From: an uncultured Muribaculum sp.
GTDB lineage: Bacteria > Bacteroidota > Bacteroidia > Bacteroidales > Muribaculaceae
DNA: 64,000 nucleotides
Assembly: GCF_910583865.1 (NCBI RefSeq)
Contig: NZ_CAJTYX010000009.1
Location: 15,080 to 79,079 of the forward strand
Direction of reading: 5' to 3'
The notes below the pieces were generated by a model. The model worked only from the letters and a program-made list of their open reading frames with translations, searched no databases and was not told where the DNA came from. Below, one piece after another: positions 1 to 8,785 of the stretch; position 1 is the first letter of the stretch, and each line of letters opens with the position of its first letter. Position numbers and translations under genes: made by a program.

Positions 1-10
1 TAAAACGAGA

Positions 11-36
11 GAGGCTGTGTCGTGTGACACAGCCTC
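11..36 (-). terminator. Rho-independent terminator after the GH57 gene
   Basis: A perfect 11-bp stem (11-21 with 26-36) encloses a 4-base loop. On the minus strand it is followed by a short T-rich stretch. It lies just beyond the GH57 stop codon, so it probably ends the glucan operon. Confidence 0.7.
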
Positions 37-71
37 CGGTAGCTTGTTCCCGAAGGGGGGGTAGCATGTGA

Positions 72-1559
72 TTATTCCTGTCCGTCGGCCTTGGCCTTTT
101 TGGTGGCGCGAGGCTTCTTTTCGGACTTGGGAGCTTTTTCAGCAGCCGGCTTGCGTCCACGCTTCGCCTTTGCGGCGGGAGCGGCCTCTTCTACCTTGAG
201 GTTCTCGTCGAGCTTCTTGCCTTCGGCCACGGCGGCACGGGTGGCATGCTCCTCGTTGAGATGCTCAAGGTTGTTGCGCATCGACTGAAGCTCCTTGTTG
301 AGCATCTCGATCTCCGAGTTCTGGTTGTTGATGGTAGAGAGGAGGGCGTTGAGCTCTTCGTTGTCGATCGACTTGGGATACTGCTCGTCTACGCGCACGA
401 GGAAGTCGGCAAGCACGTTCATGTAGTTGGTGAATGCCTGGTAGGGTGTCTCGTAGGGCGAGAACATGGCATGCGCCGCACCGTCGTTGAAGTGCTTGGT
501 CGACATGTAGAAGAAGTGGTCCGACGACTGCAGGTGGTTCCAGTCCTGCTTCAGGCGGCGGTCGGTGCATAGGCGCACGCGTTCGGCCACGGAGTAGAGC
601 TTGTTGAACGCCTCGTTCTGGAGCTTGTTGCCGAGCCATGCCGAGGTGTCGCGGGCTTCGTCGGCCCAGGATATGGGGTGGAGCACGCTAAGTTCGGCCA
701 CAGGCTTGAGCTTGCTGATGGCGTCGGAGGGCGTGATGAACTCTACGCCACGCTCTGCGGCAAAGCGCGGAAGAGCTTCGAGGAACTGGAAGATGCCCGT
801 CTCGCGCGGCTGGAAGTCGCCGAATGTCTCCAGGTTCATGAATAGGTTCACTACCTGCTCGTCGGCGGGTGTCGAGGCGATCCAGTCCATGTACTTGTCG
901 GCGGTGAGGGGGTAGGCCTCCCACGAAGGGTTGGAGAAGTTGCGGGCCACATCGTCGGAGAGCTTGTCGTTTTTCAGCAAGAGCTTCAGCTTGGGGCATG
1001 AAGCTGCCTGGTAGACGTAGTTGGGCGACTTCCATCCGAGGATATGCTTTGCACCTTCGGTGATCACGCCTTTGTAGCCCATCTCGTGGATCATCGGGGC
1101 CATTTCATCGCAGTAGATAAGCTCGGTGTTGCGGAGCACCTTGGGATGCTGGCCGAACTTCTCGTAGATGAGCTGGTCGTGGGCCTTGACCTGGGCCTGG
1201 AATTCTTCTGGATCGGTGAGCGACGCCAGCGAGTGGGAATAGGTCTCGGCGAGGAATTCCACGCAACCTGTGTCGGCAAGCTTCTTTAGGAGGTCGAGGA
1301 ACTCGGGCACGTAGATTTCAAGCTGCTCGATGACGACGCCGGTCAGGGAGATGGCACAGCGGAACTTGCCCTTGCTCTCCTCGATCATGCGCAGGAGCGA
1401 TTCGGCGGCGGGGATGTAGCTGCGGTGGGCTATGCGCGAGAGTATGTCCTCGTTGGTGAACTCGTCGTCGTAGTAATGGTCGTTGCCGATGTCGAAGAAG
1501 CGGTAGCGTTTTAGACGGAAGGGCTGATGGATCTGGAAATAGAAGCAGATAGCTTTCAT
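72..1559 (-). CDS. GH57 family alpha-amylase/glucanotransferase with a basic C-terminal tail
   Basis: 495 aa. Glycoside hydrolase family 57 enzymes cleave or transfer alpha-1,4-glucan chains. The N-terminus carries the family's FQIHQPFR segment (residues 8-15). NTELIY places a conserved Glu at about residue 146, the likely nucleophile. ETYSHSL lies near 105. A predicted coiled coil of about 35 residues (around 405-440) follows the catalytic domain. The last 40 residues are almost entirely Lys, Ala, Pro and Arg and resemble a histone-H1-like tail. No signal peptide is seen, so it is probably cytoplasmic. It is last in a minus-strand operon with a glycosyltransferase and a debranching enzyme, which suggests intracellular glycogen turnover. 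The exact specificity is not resolved. Confidence 0.9.
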   Translation of the reverse strand: MKAICFYFQIHQPFRLKRYRFFDIGNDHYYDDEFTNEDILSRIAHRSYIPAAESLLRMIEESKGKFRCAISLTGVVIEQLEIYVPEFLDLLKKLADTGCVEFLAETYSHSLASLTDPEEFQAQVKAHDQLIYEKFGQHPKVLRNTELIYCDEMAPMIHEMGYKGVITEGAKHILGWKSPNYVYQAASCPKLKLLLKNDKLSDDVARNFSNPSWEAYPLTADKYMDWIASTPADEQVVNLFMNLETFGDFQPRETGIFQFLEALPRFAAERGVEFITPSDAISKLKPVAELSVLHPISWADEARDTSAWLGNKLQNEAFNKLYSVAERVRLCTDRRLKQDWNHLQSSDHFFYMSTKHFNDGAAHAMFSPYETPYQAFTNYMNVLADFLVRVDEQYPKSIDNEELNALLSTINNQNSEIEMLNKELQSMRNNLEHLNEEHATRAAVAEGKKLDENLKVEEAAPAAKAKRGRKPAAEKAPKSEKKPRATKKAKADGQE

Positions 1560-1624
1560 AAGCCTATATGGTATTTTTTTAATTTATTCTATGGTATTGG
1601 TTAGTTTATTCTCCGTTGGTCGGG

Positions 1625-2887
1625 TCAGTTGCGGTGGAGCACCTGGTTGTAGATGTTTATTACCTTGCGTCCGGCCTTGTCCCATGTAATCTGGTTCACC
1701 TCTGCGAGTCCGTCCTCCTTCAGCTGGTCGTGCATGGCGGGGTAGCTCACTATGGCGTTGATCGCATCGGCCATTGCGTCGATGTCCCAGTAGTCGGTTT
1801 TGATTACATTGGTGAGGATTTCAGCGCATCCGCTCTGCTTGGAGATGATAGAGGGCACTCCCATCTGCATGGCCTCGAGAGGAGATATGCCGAACGGCTC
1901 CGACACTGAAGGCATCACGTAGACATCGCTTGCTTTCAGCATTTCGTAGACCTGTTTGCCTTTCTGGAATCCCGGGAAGTGGAATCGGTCCGCTATGCCG
2001 CGTGCGGCGGCCAGGTCGATCATCTTGTCCATCATGTCGCCGCTGCCGGCCATCACGAAGCGTACGTGAGGATTGTTGCGCAGCACCTTGGCGGCTGCCT
2101 CCACAAAGTATTCCGGGCCTTTCTGCATGGTGATGCGGCCAAGGAAAGTGACGACTTTCTCCTTGCATCGCGGCGGGTTGACGTTGAGCAGGTCCTCGCT
2201 GAGCGGGGTGACGGCGTTGTGCACGGTGGTCACCTTGGCGGGGTCGATACCGTACTTGTCGATCACGGTGTTGCGCGTCAGGTTGCTGACGGTGATGATG
2301 TGGTCGGCGTGGAGCATGCCGTCGCGCTCGATATTGAACACTGTCGGGTTGACGTTGCCGCGCGAGCGGTCGAAGTCGGTGGCGTGCACGTGGATCACCA
2401 TCGGCTTGCCGGTGACCTGCTTGGCGTGGATGCCGGCGGGGTATGTCAGCCAGTCGTGGGAATGGATCACGTCGAACTCCTCGGTGCGTGCGATCACTCC
2501 GGCGCAGATAGAGTAGTTGTTGATCTCCTCCAGCAGGTTGTCGGGATAGCGGCCGGAGAATTCGATGCATCCCAGGTCGTTGAGGCGCATATAGTTGAAG
2601 TCGGCATAGATGTGGTCGCGCAGACGGAAGTATTCGTCGGGATCCATCACGTTGCCGATACGGCTCTCGACATACTCGCGGCTGACGTCGCGCCATCCTA
2701 CGGGAACCTGCGACGCGCCGATTATCTTTGCAAAAGAGCGGTCCTCGTCACCCCAGGGCTTGGGGATGACGAAAGTTATGTCCATGTCGCCGCACTCCCA
2801 CATGCCTTTGGTGAGACCATAGCTGGCAGTGCCCAGACCGCCGAGGATATGAGGGGGGAATTCCCACCCGAACATTAATGCTTTCAT
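1625..2887 (-). CDS. Glycogen synthase-like glycosyltransferase (GT4/GT5)
   Basis: 420 aa with a GT-B fold. The N-terminal GWEFPPHILGGLGT (residues 7-20) contains the GGLG loop that binds nucleotide-sugar phosphates in glycogen synthases. The C-terminal SEPFGISPLEAM has the E-x7-E nucleotide-sugar motif. It probably transfers glucose to alpha-glucan in the cytoplasm. It sits between the debranching enzyme (13 bp upstream) and the GH57 gene (65 bp downstream) on the same strand, so cotranscription is likely. Donor sugar (ADP- or UDP-glucose) cannot be told from sequence alone. Confidence 0.88.
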   Translation of the reverse strand: MKALMFGWEFPPHILGGLGTASYGLTKGMWECGDMDITFVIPKPWGDEDRSFAKIIGASQVPVGWRDVSREYVESRIGNVMDPDEYFRLRDHIYADFNYMRLNDLGCIEFSGRYPDNLLEEINNYSICAGVIARTEEFDVIHSHDWLTYPAGIHAKQVTGKPMVIHVHATDFDRSRGNVNPTVFNIERDGMLHADHIITVSNLTRNTVIDKYGIDPAKVTTVHNAVTPLSEDLLNVNPPRCKEKVVTFLGRITMQKGPEYFVEAAAKVLRNNPHVRFVMAGSGDMMDKMIDLAAARGIADRFHFPGFQKGKQVYEMLKASDVYVMPSVSEPFGISPLEAMQMGVPSIISKQSGCAEILTNVIKTDYWDIDAMADAINAIVSYPAMHDQLKEDGLAEVNQITWDKAGRKVINIYNQVLHRN

Positions 2888-2900
2888 TGGCAGAGGGTGA

Positions 2901-4844
2901 TTACATGTTTAACTTCTTGAGAGTGCGGATGGTGCGGAGCACTTCGGCCACGTTCGACACCTGCGATATAGCGCCGTGTCCGCTGTAGGGCGGGTTGCCG
3001 TCGTACATCTGCGATACGGTAGCTATGCAGTTCTGGCTCATTTCATCTTCGAAGCCTATGAGCATGCGGTCGATGTAGCCTACGCCGGAGTGGCCGTAGA
3101 CCTTGAGGTAGGCGTCGGCATATGCGCCGATGAGCCACGGGCGTGCAGGGCCGTTGTGGTAGGCCTGCTCGCGTTCCTGCGGCGAGCCTACATAGAATGG
3201 ACGGTAGCCGTAGCTCTTAGGCGAGAGGGTACGCAGCCCCTTGGGGGTCAGGAGCTCGCGGGTCACCACGTCGAGCACGCCTTTGCGCTGCTTGCGGTCG
3301 AGCGGCGAATAATCGAGTCCGATGGCCACGGCCATGTTGGGACGCACGGAGGGGTCGGCGTAGGTGCCGTTCACATAGTCGTAGAGGTAGCCGTGCTCGT
3401 TGAGGAACGTGTCGATGAATGCCGGCTTGGCCTCGTCGACGAGAGTGGTCCACTCGTCGCGGCGCTTCTCATATCCGGGAACGTCGGCGGCAAGGGCGCA
3501 GGCAAACATCAGTGCGTTGTACCAGAGTGCATTGAACTCTACCAACAGGCCTGTGCGCGGTATGAGCGGCCAACCGTTGGAGGTGGCGTTCATCCACGAG
3601 ACGGGGGTGTTGGTGCCGGTGGTCCCTACCAGTCCGTTGGTCTCCACGGCGAGGTTGGGATGTCCGCCGGCGATGATCCAGTCGAGTATGCGTGCCACCT
3701 CGGGCAGATACTCCTTGCGTGCGGCCTCGATGCCTTGCGAGCGTGCATACTGCTGGATGGCCCAGATGCACCACAGCGGTATGTCGGGCAGGTCGATGCC
3801 GTGGATGCGCTCGTCGAGCATCTCGTTGTCCATATAGTTGTTGAGCGCCTTCAGGATAGTGCCCATTATCGAATGGAAGTCGTCGAAATGGTCGATGGCG
3901 AGCGTACAGCCGGGGAGGGCCATGAAAGTGTCGCGGGCGCGTATCGATCCCCATGGATAGCCGGAGATGAGATACATGTCCTTCCCTTCCTTTATATAGA
4001 ACTGCTTGGCGGCGTTCTTCAGGCAGTTGTAGAACGAGGTGCGGCGTGTGCGGCCTGCAATCTCGGTTTCATACAGCTTGCTCAGTGAGCGTGGTTTCGC
4101 CTCGCTCGTTCCTGCCGAGAAGATGATCGACTCGCCTTTCTTTATAGGTATCTCGAAATAGCCGGGCACCCAGAGGTCCTCGGTGTAGGGGATGCCGCGC
4201 TGCAGGTCCTTGACATATTCGATGCCGTTGTACCAGTTGGGGTCGCTTACCCACTTGGCCTTGTGGTTGAACTGCATGTAGAGCGTCGGGAATCCCGGAT
4301 AAAGGCAGAAGCCCACTCCGTTGTCGACCTCCGTGAAGTCCTGGTTGAGACGGTTGTTCTGTACCACGAGCTCGTTGGCCTCGCGGAAGGCGAGGAACGG
4401 ACGGAACTGAAGTGTGGTGTCGGAGTGAGCGTCGACGAGCGTGTAGCGTATCAGGATACGGTTTTCCTGCGAGATGAAGATGGCTTCCTTGGTGAGGATC
4501 ACGCCTCCCACGCGGTAAGTGGTACGAGGCACGGTCTCGCAGTCGTATTCACGGATGTACTTGTGCCCGTTAGGGCTGTAGACGCCGCCCTGGTAGCGGT
4601 GGAGCCCGAGGTTGAACGGTGCGCCGTGCTGGATTACCGTCTCGTCGAGCGACGACAGCATCACGTAGTTCTTGTTGCCGAGTTCCGGAACCGGAATCAC
4701 CAACAGACCGTGCTGCTTGCGGGTGTTGCACCCTACGATTGATGAGCAGTGATAAGCGCCGGCCTGATTAGTGCGGAGCATCTCTTTGTTCAGCGATTGC
4801 TCCAAGTTAATCATGAGGTTTTTATCAAATTTAAGATAACTCAT
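2901..4844 (-). CDS. Glycogen debranching enzyme (amylo-alpha-1,6-glucosidase family)
   Basis: 647 aa. The N-terminal half matches the bacterial/archaeal-type debranching-enzyme N domain (HCSSIVGCNTRKQHGLLV region). The C-terminal half is an (alpha/alpha)6 catalytic domain of the GH133 type, with SGYPWGSIRARDTF carrying the characteristic W-G-x-x-R-D segment. It hydrolyses alpha-1,6 branch points. It is the first gene of a three-gene glucan operon. The start at MSYLKFDKNL fits the family. The 270 bp upstream contain no other gene; I could not find a clear -33/-7 pair there. Confidence 0.93.
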   Translation of the reverse strand: MSYLKFDKNLMINLEQSLNKEMLRTNQAGAYHCSSIVGCNTRKQHGLLVIPVPELGNKNYVMLSSLDETVIQHGAPFNLGLHRYQGGVYSPNGHKYIREYDCETVPRTTYRVGGVILTKEAIFISQENRILIRYTLVDAHSDTTLQFRPFLAFREANELVVQNNRLNQDFTEVDNGVGFCLYPGFPTLYMQFNHKAKWVSDPNWYNGIEYVKDLQRGIPYTEDLWVPGYFEIPIKKGESIIFSAGTSEAKPRSLSKLYETEIAGRTRRTSFYNCLKNAAKQFYIKEGKDMYLISGYPWGSIRARDTFMALPGCTLAIDHFDDFHSIMGTILKALNNYMDNEMLDERIHGIDLPDIPLWCIWAIQQYARSQGIEAARKEYLPEVARILDWIIAGGHPNLAVETNGLVGTTGTNTPVSWMNATSNGWPLIPRTGLLVEFNALWYNALMFACALAADVPGYEKRRDEWTTLVDEAKPAFIDTFLNEHGYLYDYVNGTYADPSVRPNMAVAIGLDYSPLDRKQRKGVLDVVTRELLTPKGLRTLSPKSYGYRPFYVGSPQEREQAYHNGPARPWLIGAYADAYLKVYGHSGVGYIDRMLIGFEDEMSQNCIATVSQMYDGNPPYSGHGAISQVSNVAEVLRTIRTLKKLNM

Positions 4845-5114
4845 TTGATGATATGGTTAGAATTTTTAGTTTTAGTTTGGTTTTCAAGGCTCTGAATACA
4901 GAGGTCAGGTTAAAATCGAAGGATGATGGATGCTTGTTTTCAGAGTGTTCATACCATAATCCGAAAGCTTCCGCCGTGAGAAGAGAGAATGTCGGCTTGC
5001 GGCGTTCTGTATTTTGATTTCACAATGTTACGGTTTTTCCGTCGCTTATGCAAAAAAAATTCCAAAAAAAATCGAAAAGCGCATTTCCGGTCGGGGAAAG
5101 CGCTTTTGCAAGGC

Positions 5115-6092
5115 CTATTTTCTGTTGAAAAGCCGTGTTACAGAACATGCGATATCCCTTGCGGCATTCTCGATGGGGGTGATGAGCGGGCGGAATGTGA
5201 TCTCCTGCTCGGGTGTGAAGATGCGCAGTCCGGCGGGGTGGCACTTTATCTCCATTGTGTCGTCGATGGTCAGCGGCTCTCCGTCGAGATGCGCCGGTCC
5301 GGTGTGCTGGCGGTAGATCACCGCTGCCGGCGCGCGGAACGAGTGGATGAGGGTGTTCTGGTTGATGTAGCCGGTGAAGAGGTCCATGCCCACCATGGCC
5401 GTGTCGAGCGGGTTGCCGGCATGGATTATGGTGATGTCAAGCTCGCCGTCGGTGATCGACGCGCGGGGGGCGATGTAGGCGTTGTTGCCGTACTGCGATG
5501 CGTTGCACACGGCTATCAGGAAGGCCTTCTCGGTAAGCACGTGTCCGTTGGCGCTCACGGTGTAGACCTGCGGGTGAAATTTCACATACTCGGCGATGGC
5601 GCTCCTTATGTAGGTGAGCGGGCCGCGGCGGTGCTGCCTGGCGAAGTTGGAGCTTACGGCGGCGTCGAACCCCACGCCGAAAGTGCAGAAGAAAGGCCTT
5701 CCGTTGACGGCGCCGAAGTCGCTATCTGTCACGTGGCCTTCGGCGATGATCTTCACGGCGGCGGCAGGGTCGATAGGTATGCCGAGGTGACGGGCAAGGC
5801 CGTTGCCCGAGCCGCATGGTATGATGCCAAGGGCGGTCGACGTGTGGCACAAGGCGCGCGCCGTCTCGTTGACGGTGCCGTCGCCTCCGGCGGCAAGCAC
5901 TCCGTAGTACCCCTCTTTGACGGCCTGCCCGGCCAGACGCGTGGCGTCGCCCCGGGCGCATGTGTACACGGTCTTTATCTCGTAGCCGAGCGGTTCGAGG
6001 CTTCTACGCACGAGCGGCTCGAAAGTCTCTTTGCTTCCGAGTCCCGATATAGGGTTGATTATAAGCAGCAGGCGGCGCTTTGTCGCTTCCAT
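5115..6092 (-). CDS. Diacylglycerol kinase family lipid kinase (YegS/DgkB-like)
   Basis: 325 aa. The catalytic domain shows GGDGTVNE (residues 69-76), the ATP-binding GGDG signature, followed by PCGSGNGLARHL (92-103). The C-terminal half is the expected beta-rich domain. It probably phosphorylates diacylglycerol or a related lipid at the inner face of the membrane. It stands alone; the 376 bp upstream carry the inverted-repeat element described separately. Confidence 0.92.
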   Translation of the reverse strand: MEATKRRLLLIINPISGLGSKETFEPLVRRSLEPLGYEIKTVYTCARGDATRLAGQAVKEGYYGVLAAGGDGTVNETARALCHTSTALGIIPCGSGNGLARHLGIPIDPAAAVKIIAEGHVTDSDFGAVNGRPFFCTFGVGFDAAVSSNFARQHRRGPLTYIRSAIAEYVKFHPQVYTVSANGHVLTEKAFLIAVCNASQYGNNAYIAPRASITDGELDITIIHAGNPLDTAMVGMDLFTGYINQNTLIHSFRAPAAVIYRQHTGPAHLDGEPLTIDDTMEIKCHPAGLRIFTPEQEITFRPLITPIENAARDIACSVTRLFNRK

Positions 6093-6468
6093 CTTCTAAA
6101 GGGATATTGAACTGATTTAAACTTATTACAAAATGTTAAATCCAGAACTGATGTAAGCCTTATCGTTAACCTTCAGGCCTGTTTCCGGTCGATTTCTTCT
6201 CTTTTCTCGGTCACGATGGAACCCCATCGCTCCCTCGAAAAGCTCAAAATCGCCTCGCAAACAGCCGCTGAATGTTAATTTGTAATAAGTTTAAATCAGT
6301 TCATTGTTTGGGATATGTCAGTATGCAAATTTAGTGATTTACTTCCAATAATTACCCCCTTTCCCCGCATTTCTCCACCAATTCGTTCCATGCTGTCATT
6401 TATCTGATTACTTAAGTACGATGATCGAAGTCCGGAACTCGAACTCGGGATGACATGAATTCGTAAGG
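6093..6468. other. Gene-free stretch containing a MITE-like element
   Basis: No credible coding region. Most of it is the 196-bp inverted-repeat element at 6108-6303. The remainder (6304-6468) is plain sequence leading to the toxin-antitoxin-like module. Confidence 0.6.
6108..6303. repeat. MITE-like element with perfect 25-bp terminal inverted repeats
   Basis: The left arm 6108-6132 and right arm 6279-6303 are perfect reverse complements over 25 bp, and a shared AATGTTAA lies just inside each arm. The 146-bp interior has no open frame. Size, terminal repeats and lack of coding capacity fit a non-autonomous miniature inverted-repeat element. No flanking target-site duplication is obvious, so mobility is inference. 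Confidence 0.65.
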
Positions 6469-6696
6469 CTATTGGATAAGGCGGCCGTTTTTCAGCTCGG
6501 ACCGGAGCAGATCGTACACGTATGCCGGACTTTCGATGTAAAGTCCGGTCTCGAAATCTTCAAGCTTGGCGAAAGTTTCGGAATTATGGAAGGTGGATAT
6601 CGCTTCCGCCAGATCCATGCCGTCGCGTTCTATGAGATAGCGGACGACATCTGATGATATACCCTCGAACAGGTAGCGTGCAGTATCCTGGTTCAT
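6469..6696 (-). CDS. Small third partner of the DUF3990/DUF3791 module
   Basis: 75 aa, mostly helical by composition, with no catalytic motif I recognise. The sequence (VVRYLIERDGMDLAEAISTF near the start, SPAYVYDLLRSE near the end) resembles small proteins commonly found beside DUF3990 genes. Its ATG overlaps the stop of the DUF3990 gene by an ATGA, so the two are translationally coupled. It may be an antitoxin or chaperone for the upstream protein; that role is inferred from position only. Confidence 0.8.
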   Translation of the reverse strand: MNQDTARYLFEGISSDVVRYLIERDGMDLAEAISTFHNSETFAKLEDFETGLYIESPAYVYDLLRSELKNGRLIQ

Positions 6697-7166
6697 ATCT
6701 TTTTCAGCATCTTTATCGTTGCCTCCGTATGAAAGAAATATTGTGAGGTGGTTTCCGAGAATGTAAGCTCTTTTACGAGCTGTTGCTCGCTGATGAAATT
6801 TTCCGTGAACATACGGAGCAGCCGGGCGATTGTGTCATCAGCTACCGGGCCGATCACGATGTCGTAGTAGTGGCATGGCTGTTTGACGTTGATATCGCGG
6901 TTGTCCATTATGAAACGTGCCCATTCCTCGTCCGGCGAATTGAAAATCTTTATTCGTAACCCTTGTCTGGCTGCTTCCTCCGGGTCGAATTCATAAGATG
7001 TAAGCGTGGGCTCGCCTCGGAACATCTTCACGGTTCTCGCCGCCATGCGTTCGGCCTGCCGGCGAATGTCGGTCAGGTAAAATCCTTTGCCGAAGTCCTT
7101 GTATGGCCGGCATTTATCAAGATCGATACGGTCAATCTCTATGTTGGAACCATGATACAGTGTCAT
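6693..7166 (-). CDS. DUF3990 protein, predicted ADP-ribosyltransferase-like toxin
   Basis: 157 aa from the ATG at 7166, which overlaps the upstream stop as ATGA; a longer ORF to 7193 is less likely. It begins TLYHGSN and continues KDFGKGFYLT. These segments look like the His and Tyr positions of H-Y-E type ADP-ribosyltransferases (LYHG, then G-x-G-x-Y-x-T). It lies between an XRE-DUF3791 protein and a small partner, the usual arrangement for this family. The toxin role and ART fold are inference from motif and context. Confidence 0.82.
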   Translation of the reverse strand: MTLYHGSNIEIDRIDLDKCRPYKDFGKGFYLTDIRRQAERMAARTVKMFRGEPTLTSYEFDPEEAARQGLRIKIFNSPDEEWARFIMDNRDINVKQPCHYYDIVIGPVADDTIARLLRMFTENFISEQQLVKELTFSETTSQYFFHTEATIKMLKKI

Positions 7167-7531
7167 TTTATCTCCCCTCCGTTGTTTTGACATACTATCG
7201 TAAGGTCATTGACACAATCGTTGAACGACAATGTATGTTCCACATCGTAAAATTCGGTAAGGAATTCGATTCCCCTGAAACGGTTGAGGTAGTTGCTTGC
7301 CTCGCGAATGGTAAGGTCATGACTTTTTGCAAACTCGATTATTGCCGTCATGACATACTCTATTATGGTCTTGTCTGCCTTTTTTACAGGTTTGAGTTCC
7401 ACGATCGGCTCGACTTCGAGGGCATTCGCGATGCGGGTGATGGTGTTGAAATTTAGACAAGAACCCGTTTCTACCTTCGATACGATTGACTTTTGCAATC
7501 CTATTATCGAGCCGACCTCATCTTGGGTCAT
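7163..7531 (-). CDS. XRE-type HTH regulator fused to a DUF3791-like domain (N-terminus broken by a frameshift)
   Basis: The in-frame ATG at 7531 gives 122 aa: helix-turn-helix (TQDEVGSIIGLQKSIVSKVE) then a DUF3791-like domain (EFYDVEHTLSFNDCVND). That start cuts off the first HTH helix. The missing part (KIGKLLTIRRKSKG) is encoded directly upstream in the same frame but has no start codon. A good ATG at 7590 reads MNTNLKK and then hits TAG at an A6 run (7570-7575). One extra A would join it to the HTH. The true gene is therefore probably 7163-7590, with either a one-base frameshift or slippage. It is likely an autorepressor/antitoxin for the coupled DUF3990 gene. Confidence 0.75.
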   Translation of the reverse strand: MTQDEVGSIIGLQKSIVSKVETGSCLNFNTITRIANALEVEPIVELKPVKKADKTIIEYVMTAIIEFAKSHDLTIREASNYLNRFRGIEFLTEFYDVEHTLSFNDCVNDLTIVCQNNGGEIK

Positions 7532-7661
7532 CCCTTTGCTTTTTCTCCGGATGGTCAGCAGTTTCCCTATTTTTTGAGATTTGTGTTCATGTTGCGAATT
7601 TATAAAAAGTTTCTCATATAGGAAACCATATCGGAAGCAATAATGTTTCCGGGCGAAGGGG

Positions 7662-8582
7662 TCAGTGGCGGCGACGGGAGTGGATGAATTGCTTGACGAG
7701 GCGTGCTGCAGGGCGTGCGGCGATGAGCATGGTGACCGAGCCGACCACGAGCACGATGCCGATGCAGGCGCCGAGGCTCAGGTGCTCGCCGAACACGCAT
7801 ACGCCGATCACCAACGCCGTCACCGGCTCCAGCGCGCCGAGTATGGCCGTCGGTGTAGAGCCTATCTTATGGATGGCCGCGACCATGGCTATCAATGACA
7901 CGATGGTTGGGAAAAGGGCGAGCGAGAGTGCGCACGTCCAGCCAAGTGTCCCGGTTACGGGCGTGAATCCATGCCACGCCATGCCGGCCACGAAAACTGC
8001 GATGCCTATGGCCACGGAATAGAATGTCATGGGCATGGAGTCCATACGGCACAGGCTCGTGCGGTTGACGGCCACCATGTAGACGGCATAGGAGAGCGCC
8101 GAGAGCATCACGAGCACCGTGCCTGTGACGCTGAGAGTGGCGGTTCCGTCGCCCCGGTAAAGCAGCATTATCCCGGCGGTGGCCATGGCGATGGCCGAGA
8201 TGGTGACCGCCGACAGGCGTTCGCGGTAGAATATGGTGTTGATCAGCGCCACCATCACAGGATAGACGAAGAGCAGCGTCGACGCTATCCCTACGTCCAT
8301 ATGGTTGTAGGCCTCGAAGAGGAGCAGCGACGACAATGCCATCAATATGGCTGCGATTGTCATCGCCGGAAGCTGGCGTCTCTGTAAGCTGAACGGCTTG
8401 CGCATGGCGTGCATTATCACCCACAGCATCACCGTGGCGAAGCCGTAACGGAAGAAAAGCACGCTGTCGGCATTCATCCCCTCGGCATATAACGGGAGGG
8501 CGAGCAACGGGTTGATTCCGTAGGTGCAGGCGGCGATGGCCGCGCACGCATATCCTTTTGTGCGGTTCGAAATCTGTCTCAT
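7662..8582 (-). CDS. EamA/DMT family inner-membrane transporter
   Basis: 306 aa with about ten hydrophobic segments in two similar halves, the layout of the drug/metabolite transporter superfamily. Glycines and an AILGALEPVTALVIG segment in the second half are typical of EamA repeats. The substrate is unknown. A TAACTTTG box on the minus strand (8591-8598) lies only a few bases before the start, suggesting a very short leader. It ends about 70 bp before the presumed start of the XRE gene, but the two functions look unrelated. Confidence 0.88.
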   Translation of the reverse strand: MRQISNRTKGYACAAIAACTYGINPLLALPLYAEGMNADSVLFFRYGFATVMLWVIMHAMRKPFSLQRRQLPAMTIAAILMALSSLLLFEAYNHMDVGIASTLLFVYPVMVALINTIFYRERLSAVTISAIAMATAGIMLLYRGDGTATLSVTGTVLVMLSALSYAVYMVAVNRTSLCRMDSMPMTFYSVAIGIAVFVAGMAWHGFTPVTGTLGWTCALSLALFPTIVSLIAMVAAIHKIGSTPTAILGALEPVTALVIGVCVFGEHLSLGACIGIVLVVGSVTMLIAARPAARLVKQFIHSRRRH

Positions 8583-8785
8583 AGGTCCTGCAAAGTTACA
8601 AAATGCAGCACGTACACGGGCGTATATTCAGGTTTAAAACTTAATTTTTGCTGAAAATACGTTAATTCCCGTTTTTTCATTAACTTTACCCGTGATAACA
8701 TATTGTATTATTGTGTGGGTCACGGCTTTTCTCCCGGCCAACCCCATGATTCTGAAGATAGAAGAAACCGAATAGACACAATAGC

